NCBI GenBank assembly: GCA_019314155.1
Contig: JAFCZV010000003.1
Coordinates: 1 to 29,061, forward strand
Direction of reading: 5' to 3'
DNA: 29,061 nt
Origin: Deltaproteobacteria bacterium
Lineage (GTDB): Bacteria; Desulfobacterota; Desulfobacteria; Desulfobacterales; UBA11574
Shown piece after piece: positions 24,656 through 29,061 of the stretch. A model generated the notes under the pieces. It ran no database searches, was not told the origin of the DNA, and saw only the letters and a list, made by a program, of their open reading frames with translations. The position numbers and the translations under genes are program-made. Position 1 is the first letter of the stretch. Each line of letters opens with the position of its first letter.

Positions 24656-25402
24656 CTAATCGTCTTCTTCATCCTGGTATCTCATGCCCAGATAAGCTCG
24701 GAGCACTTCCCGGTTTTTCATAACGATATTGGGCGGACCTTCTGCGATTTTTTCTCCGTGATCGAGTACCAGCAGGCGGTCAGCAACTTTTAGGCTCAAA
24801 TTCAAAAAGTGATCGATAATCAAAAGTGTTACCCCTCTTTCCCGAACCCTGTTGATCAACTTAATCGCCTGTTTCACCAAAACAGGACTGAATCCGGCCG
24901 CCACTTCGTCCAGTAAGAGAAGCTTCGGACGGGTCGCCAGGGCCCGGGCCAAGTCCAGCCGTCGCTGTTCGCTGAGGGTGAGATCAGCGGCAAGGGCGTC
25001 GGCTTTGTGAGCAATGCCGACGACGACCAGGAGTTCATGGGCCATTTGTTCATCTTCCGGCCGGGCGTAAAAAGAAAATCCTTTACCAAAAACTTGTCCT
25101 GCCAACACATTATGCAACGTACTCATCCGGGAAAACGGACGGGAGGACTGGAATGTTCGACTGATTCCCAACCTGCAGACGGCATGGGGCTTAAAACCTG
25201 TAATATCCTTGTCTTCAAACAGGATTTTGCCGCTGCTTGGCCTTAACCGTCCGCTGATGAGATTGAACAAGGTCGTTTTCCCCGCACCATTGGGCCCCAC
25301 CAGGCCCACAATTTCTCCTTCATTAATCGTGAAATCAATGCCGCTCAGCGCGCAGATGCCGTTGAATGTCTTACTCAATTTCTGTAATTGCAATACAGTC
25401 AA
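24656..25402 (-). CDS. livG: Branched-chain-type ABC transporter ATP-binding protein, LivG family
   Basis: This is the second ATPase of the Liv-type importer, 248 residues. Walker A is GPNGAGKT (36-43). The LivG-typical GISRTFQSSRPFSRMS follows. The signature is LTLSEQRRLDLARAL, where the LSGGQ core is reduced to LSEQ, as in some LivG subgroups. Walker B is normal (LLLLDEVAAGFSP) and the H-loop reads IIDHFL. The start is TTG 25402, overlapping the livM stop codon by four bases (TTGA), so translation is coupled. The C-terminus ends in an acidic tail. Confidence 0.9.
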   Translation of the reverse strand: MTVLQLQKLSKTFNGICALSGIDFTINEGEIVGLVGPNGAGKTTLFNLISGRLRPSSGKILFEDKDITGFKPHAVCRLGISRTFQSSRPFSRMSTLHNVLAGQVFGKGFSFYARPEDEQMAHELLVVVGIAHKADALAADLTLSEQRRLDLARALATRPKLLLLDEVAAGFSPVLVKQAIKLINRVRERGVTLLIIDHFLNLSLKVADRLLVLDHGEKIAEGPPNIVMKNREVLRAYLGMRYQDEEDD

Positions 25403-26310
25403 GATACTTTCCTTAAACTACCCCAGAAGCCGGCCGGCAAAAAAAGTACCGTCAGGATTAACACGACACCGTAAAGAAACTCGTGTCCCGCCGGGAGCAG
25501 GGGATGAAAAACAAATTGATCCAGGGGATAAATGATCAGTGCGGCCATGGCAGGTCCGAGAATTGTAAAGCGTCCTCCACAAATTGCAAAGATCATGGGT
25601 ATGGCTGAAAAATGAAGCCCATAGACAAGACCGGGCTCGATATAACGGACCAAATGAACGTAACATGCGCCGGTGACACCGGTAAAATATGCACTGAGCA
25701 GCAAAGATAACAGGCGATATCTGTTCGCAGGGATGCCGACAGCTTCAGCAGCGATCTCCTCCTCACGGATGGCCTGAAAAGCCAGACCGAGATTGGAGTT
25801 AAACAAAAATCTCACCAGACCCAGTAACACAATGGAATAGGCAAACACAAAATAATAGGATGCCATAATGCTGGAGCTGAAATCCACGGACCATGCCCCA
25901 AGGTTCAAAGAGGGGAGACCGGGCACACCGACCAGGCCGAGAGATCCGTGGGTCAATCCATCCCAATTGTCTGTTATTACCCTTGGAATCTCTACAAAAG
26001 CCAGGGTTGCCAGGGCAAAATAAGCGCCTCTCAGGCGCAGGCAGATCAGATTCATGATCAGGCCGAGACCTGTGGCCAGCAATCCGGCCAAAGGGATGGT
26101 GAGCCATGCAGAAAGTCCATATTCAAGACTGAGGACCGCCGAACAATAGGCGCCTGCGCCAAAAAAAGCAGCGTGGCCCAGAGAAATCGAACCGCTTACA
26201 CCCAGAATGTTCCAGGCAAGGGCCAGAGTAGCCAGGAGCAGGGCATGGGTAAACACCTGAAGGATATAGTCGTTGGATTGAACTATCAGCGGCAGCGTGA
26301 TCAGGGCCAA
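25399..26310 (-). CDS. livM: Branched-chain-type ABC transporter permease, LivM family
   Basis: This membrane subunit has about eight to nine helices. From TTG 26310 it has 303 residues. Characteristic segments include ALAWNILGVSGSISLGHAAF, LRGAYFALATLAF, AIREEEIAAEAVGIP (the cytoplasmic loop that contacts the ATPases) and GGRFTILGPAMAALII. The true N-terminus is uncertain: the frame stays open upstream into VGLVLGLLA, which looks like the rest of helix 1, but no ATG, GTG or TTG occurs before an in-frame stop near 26407. A rare start codon or a small sequence error could explain this. Confidence 0.88.
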   Translation of the reverse strand: MALITLPLIVQSNDYILQVFTHALLLATLALAWNILGVSGSISLGHAAFFGAGAYCSAVLSLEYGLSAWLTIPLAGLLATGLGLIMNLICLRLRGAYFALATLAFVEIPRVITDNWDGLTHGSLGLVGVPGLPSLNLGAWSVDFSSSIMASYYFVFAYSIVLLGLVRFLFNSNLGLAFQAIREEEIAAEAVGIPANRYRLLSLLLSAYFTGVTGACYVHLVRYIEPGLVYGLHFSAIPMIFAICGGRFTILGPAMAALIIYPLDQFVFHPLLPAGHEFLYGVVLILTVLFLPAGFWGSLRKVS

Positions 26311-26441
26311 AAGCCCTAAAACAAGGCCGACACCATAGGTCTTTATTTCATGGGTTCTATTTTTTTGGGGGAAAAGTTTAAAGTGAGCTAAAGTTAAGGA
26401 ATTCTGTCAATTATATAAAAACATCGGAGCGAGCCGACTTC

Positions 26442-26459
26442 GCCATAGTAGCCTATGGC
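26442..26459. repeat. Hairpin in the livH-livM spacer
   Basis: GCCATAG (26442-26448) pairs with CTATGGC (26453-26459) around a 4-base loop, inside a 249-bp spacer between livH and livM. The flanking GC-rich words (GAGCGAGCCGACTTCG, CTACGACGGC) contrast with the AT-rich surroundings, so this may be a small dispersed element. Confidence 0.45.
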
Positions 26460-26559
26460 TACGACGGCTGAAAGCGACACCATAACTTCCCCGTTTAATA
26501 CGGGATAAATAGGCACTTTAGATCACTTTAGGCATTTTCAAATTGTAATGCTTTAACTT

Positions 26560-27417
26560 TTATGGTTCTCCTTTTCCGAGAATGCCGTGCGGTTTAAATG
26601 CCAGAAAGGTGAGCAATAAAACAGCAGCAACCATCTCGCGCCAGCTTGCTCCCCAGAGTATTACGGCAAAGGATTCTGCCAGCCCAAGAATCCAACCGGC
26701 AAGAATAATTCCGCCTAGGCGGCCGACACCCGCAAAGATCGTAATGGTAACGGCAAGCAGAGTGATTTCGTGTCCGATGGATGGATAGAGGTAGTGGGTA
26801 CAGCCGTAAAGCGGTCCTGCCAGACCGATAAGGACAGCACCCAGGCAGAAAGCGAGTGTCCCCATTACCGCTACATTGATTCCGGCTTGAGCTGCCGCTT
26901 CCTTGTCCTGAATGGTGGCCCTCAGCGCCTTCCCCAGATACGTTCGGTGCATGAGGATGTAAAGAATGGCGATCACAGTCAGGGACAAAAAAAGAAGGGT
27001 AAGCTGACCATAACTCAAATAAAAGCCGGGCAAGCGCAGACCCTGGCTCAATGTCGGAATTCGAATAAGTCGGTAATCACCTGAAAACCAAAAGAGCATG
27101 GTGTTTTGAATCAGGATGGCCATACCGAAACTAAGTACGATGGAATTAAGCTCCAGAGGCTCACAAAGGCGGGCAAATAGGCGCTGCAGTCCCAGACAGA
27201 TCAAAAGTGTTGCCAGAATGGCCACCGGAAATGTTAACACAAAAGGCCAGGCCAATACTTTCCAGAGCCAATAAGACACATATCCGGCGAATACCACTAG
27301 CTCACCATGGGCCAGATTAAAATTTCGGGTTACCCCGAAAATCAGGGAAAATCCCAGGGCAATGAGGATGTAAAAGGAACCCAGCGAAATCCCGGAAACA
27401 AGGGCTGTGGTCCACAT
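26560..27417 (-). CDS. livH: Branched-chain-type ABC transporter permease, LivH family
   Basis: This 285-residue membrane subunit of the Liv-type importer has about eight helices. Typical LivH stretches are SLGSFYILIALGFSLIFGV, NLAHGELVVFAGYVSYWL, ALRATIQDKEAAAQAGIN (the ATPase-coupling loop) and AVTITIFAGVGRLGGIILAG. The start is ATG 27417. The gene begins only three bases after the livK stop codon, so the two are tightly coupled. A 249-bp spacer with a hairpin separates it from livM. Confidence 0.92.
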   Translation of the reverse strand: MWTTALVSGISLGSFYILIALGFSLIFGVTRNFNLAHGELVVFAGYVSYWLWKVLAWPFVLTFPVAILATLLICLGLQRLFARLCEPLELNSIVLSFGMAILIQNTMLFWFSGDYRLIRIPTLSQGLRLPGFYLSYGQLTLLFLSLTVIAILYILMHRTYLGKALRATIQDKEAAAQAGINVAVMGTLAFCLGAVLIGLAGPLYGCTHYLYPSIGHEITLLAVTITIFAGVGRLGGIILAGWILGLAESFAVILWGASWREMVAAVLLLTFLAFKPHGILGKGEP

Positions 27418-27420
27418 AAG

Positions 27421-28659
27421 CTAGTTTCTCTGCTCCCATGAAGGCGTTGGGAAAACAGGCTGTCCGGAAGCTCGATCCGGCGGATAGACAACCACAAGTT
27501 TGCCTTTTTGGATCTGGACAACCACGTGGCGATAATGGAGGGGATCTCCATTTTGGTCAAAAACAAGATGCTCCATCGGCATCGTCAGGTCGAGTCTGGT
27601 CAATGCCAGGCGGATATTATCACCTGTAAGCGCCTGTCCATCACTCACCACCGCCTGCATTGCGGCAATAAGGGCCTTGGCAGATGTATAACCGTGCATG
27701 CTTGTGGTGTTCGGCTCCCGTTTGAACATTTGGCGAAACTTCTTAACAAAGTATCTGGAAGTTGCTTCGGTACCCGGTTCGGTGATTCCGGGATTCCAGG
27801 CACAGGTGCTGTAAAGATAGTTGGCATCTTCACCCATGGTTCGCATAAAATTTTCATATGCAATACCGAAGGGACCGATGTATGCTTTGGGAGATACCCT
27901 GTTCTCTTTGAGTTGACGTACCAGAAGAATATGATCCGGAGAGAAGCCGCCGGAAACGATGACATCAATCTTCATTCCGGCCAATTTGCCGATAAGTGGC
28001 GTAAAATCAGGGGTGCCCGGACGGAATTTTTCAATCAACCGTATTTTAATGCCATGGGTCTTAAGACAATTTTCAAGATCCCGGGCCAGCTCGGTGGAAC
28101 CGGGTGTGGCGGAATGCAGGATGGCCAGCCGTTGGGGTTTAAAGCGTTCGATGAGAATTCCGCAGAGGGGTTCAGTAAAACCTTGAAGCCTGGAAACTCT
28201 AAAAAAGTAAGGATTTTCGTGCTCAACAAGTTCTTTTTGCAAACTTGCACTGGCCACATAGGGAATCCGATATTTTTTGGCGACTGCAGCGATCGGGCCC
28301 ACCAGGGAATCGACATAACCGCCGGTCAGGGCCTGTACTTTTTTCCATCCACATAATTCTTCAGCCCTGGAGATGGCAACATCCGGCCGGCTCTGATCAT
28401 CCCGTGATATGAGTTTCAGCTGCTTTCCGCCGACACCACCGGCCTCGTTGGCCTCTGCGATTGCCACTTCAACGCCTTGATGGATTTCAATGCCCTGTTT
28501 TGCCAGCTTTCCGGAAAGTGGGTTGATTTCGCCGATTTTAATGGTTTCGGCAATACTTAGGTTGCTCAAAAAAAGAGAAGATAAGAAATAGAAAATGATA
28601 GAAAGGCGTTTGAGGAGCGGGAACCAAAATTTTTGATGAGTTTTGGGTTTTGATTTCAT
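27421..28659 (-). CDS. livK: Branched-chain-type ABC transporter solute-binding protein, LivK family
   Basis: This periplasmic binding protein selects the ligand for the transporter. It has 412 residues. The N-terminus is unusually long and basic (MKSKPKTHQKFW) before a hydrophobic core, with likely cleavage after SIA near residue 37. The mature start ETIKIGEINPLSGKLAKQG is the classic LivK fold-type I opening, followed by AIAEANEAGGVGGK and GGYVDSLVGPIAAVAKKYRI. The C-terminal lobe has MHGYTSAKALIAAM. Neighbouring acyl-CoA synthetase and thioesterase genes make an organic acid ligand more likely than an amino acid, but the sequence alone does not show this. Confidence 0.92.
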   Translation of the reverse strand: MKSKPKTHQKFWFPLLKRLSIIFYFLSSLFLSNLSIAETIKIGEINPLSGKLAKQGIEIHQGVEVAIAEANEAGGVGGKQLKLISRDDQSRPDVAISRAEELCGWKKVQALTGGYVDSLVGPIAAVAKKYRIPYVASASLQKELVEHENPYFFRVSRLQGFTEPLCGILIERFKPQRLAILHSATPGSTELARDLENCLKTHGIKIRLIEKFRPGTPDFTPLIGKLAGMKIDVIVSGGFSPDHILLVRQLKENRVSPKAYIGPFGIAYENFMRTMGEDANYLYSTCAWNPGITEPGTEATSRYFVKKFRQMFKREPNTTSMHGYTSAKALIAAMQAVVSDGQALTGDNIRLALTRLDLTMPMEHLVFDQNGDPLHYRHVVVQIQKGKLVVVYPPDRASGQPVFPTPSWEQRN

Positions 28660-28683
28660 GGTGAAAGCCTTTTAAAAAGCTTA

Positions 28684-28706
28684 CAGGGGTCAAGGATCAG
28701 GGATCA
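28684..28706. repeat. GATCAGGGATCAG repeat upstream of livK
   Basis: GGGGTCAAGGATCAGGGATC is a further copy of the GATCCCTG word family, here upstream of the transporter operon and touching the end of the four-helix-bundle pseudogene. A looser copy (TTCCCGGCTCCCGAAACCTG) lies at about 28892-28912. Confidence 0.6.
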
Positions 28707-28867
28707 GATTCTTTTTTCAATTGATTTTCTTAATCCGTTAAGCATTCTACCAATTTCAGCTGTTTTATCCAATAGTTTTTCGGAAATCTCCTTGTCATTT
28801 GATAGCAGTCTAATACTAAATCCATTGCTTTTTGCCAAACTTCTAAATCACGATAACTTTGAAACAT
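28704..28867 (-). pseudogene. IVS/four-helix-bundle protein with internal deletion
   Basis: Intact members (S23 or IVS-type four-helix bundle proteins) have about 115-130 residues. The minus strand opens at ATG 28867 with MFQSYRDLEVWQKAM, the family's standard N-terminus. About 20 codons later, in another frame, it continues as the standard C-terminus: SEKLLDKTAEIGRMLNGL, then RKSIEKRI and TGA at 28706-28704. The central part, roughly 60-70 residues including the IAEG-type helix, is missing. The junction lies near 28810. The remnant cannot form the bundle. Confidence 0.8.
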
Positions 28868-28922
28868 CACAATTTTTGTCTTTCAATCTCTGATTCCCGG
28901 CTCCCGAAACCTGACCCATGAT

Positions 28923-29061
28923 CTACGACAGTATCACTTTGGATCCCACACTGTTGAGTAAAAAGCTTTCGGGAAATTCTTTTTGAAACCGCTGTATCGC
29001 TTTCCAACCCGTACAGTGCATGGGAATTAACACATCGGGATCTATTTTTTTCAATGCATCA
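28923..29061 (-). CDS. MBL-fold metallo-hydrolase, C-terminal end (cut by window edge)
   Basis: The last 45 codons of a gene entering from the right edge are visible, ending in TAG at 28925-28923. They contain DPDVLIPMHCTGWKAI and a later SFLLNSVGSKVIL. The MHCTGW motif and the NSVG ending match metallo-beta-lactamase-fold proteins of the dihydropterin-phosphate synthase-like or phosphodiesterase-like group; the His is a likely metal ligand. The catalytic HxHxDH motif lies outside the window, so no function is assigned. Confidence 0.75.
   Translation of the reverse strand, partial: DALKKIDPDVLIPMHCTGWKAIQRFQKEFPESFLLNSVGSKVILS

Noticed and set aside
27508..28356. Long open frame of 282 codons on the plus strand, antisense to livK
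   Set aside because: It lies wholly within livK, has no recognisable domain or ribosome binding site, and its composition is that of a complementary-strand shadow.

Overview
The window looks like chromosomal DNA of an anaerobic deltaproteobacterium, probably Desulfobacterota of the Desulfobacterales type. This is an inference from the gene mix: a TRAP transporter, an NDP-forming acyl-CoA synthetase beside a branched-chain-type ABC transporter, moderate GC, and short word-like palindromic repeats between genes. No rRNA, tRNA, CRISPR array or intact insertion sequence was seen.

Left part (1-6672): the start of hisS (minus strand, cut by the window edge). A deletion scar follows, in which the N-terminus of an XRE regulator runs into the C-terminal tail of an unrelated enzyme. 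Next come a complete TRAP transporter (dctP, dctQ, dctM), a PanE-like ketopantoate reductase, PanB, and the C-terminal half of an alanine-glyoxylate-type aminotransferase. TRAP, PanE and PanB suggest uptake and processing of a branched 2-oxo or hydroxy acid, or local supply of pantoate.

Middle part (6674-17910): two M16 zinc metallopeptidases on the minus strand. One is a PreP-like M16C enzyme broken by a frameshift; the other is an intact M16 lipoprotein. Each is preceded on the same strand by a small basic protein with the same C-terminal winged-helix domain, and the second of these also carries a histone H1-like AKKTV repeat. Between the proteases lie a DUF2062 membrane protein and rsmA. 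A UvrD/PcrA-type helicase closes the section.

Amidoligase cassette (18094-20806, minus strand): a glutamine-synthetase-fold amidoligase (Amidoligase_2-like) followed by two paralogous class II glutamine amidotransferase-like proteins. One has the expected catalytic residues. The other, next to the amidoligase, keeps Cys2 but has lost the residues matching the glutamine-binding Arg and Asp and the oxyanion-hole Asn. This is the best candidate for an under-described system: ATP-dependent amide-bond formation on an unknown substrate, with one active and one possibly non-catalytic glutaminase-like subunit.

Right part (21004-29061, minus strand): livK, livH, livM, livG and livF, a FlK-like hotdog thioesterase and a fused NDP-forming acyl-CoA synthetase. 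Together they read as an uptake and CoA-activation operon for an organic acid. Upstream lie an IVS/four-helix-bundle pseudogene with an internal deletion and the C-terminal end of an MBL-fold hydrolase. The window holds at least three deletion-type gene remnants and one frameshift, so local gene decay, or assembly error for the frameshift, is a recurring theme.
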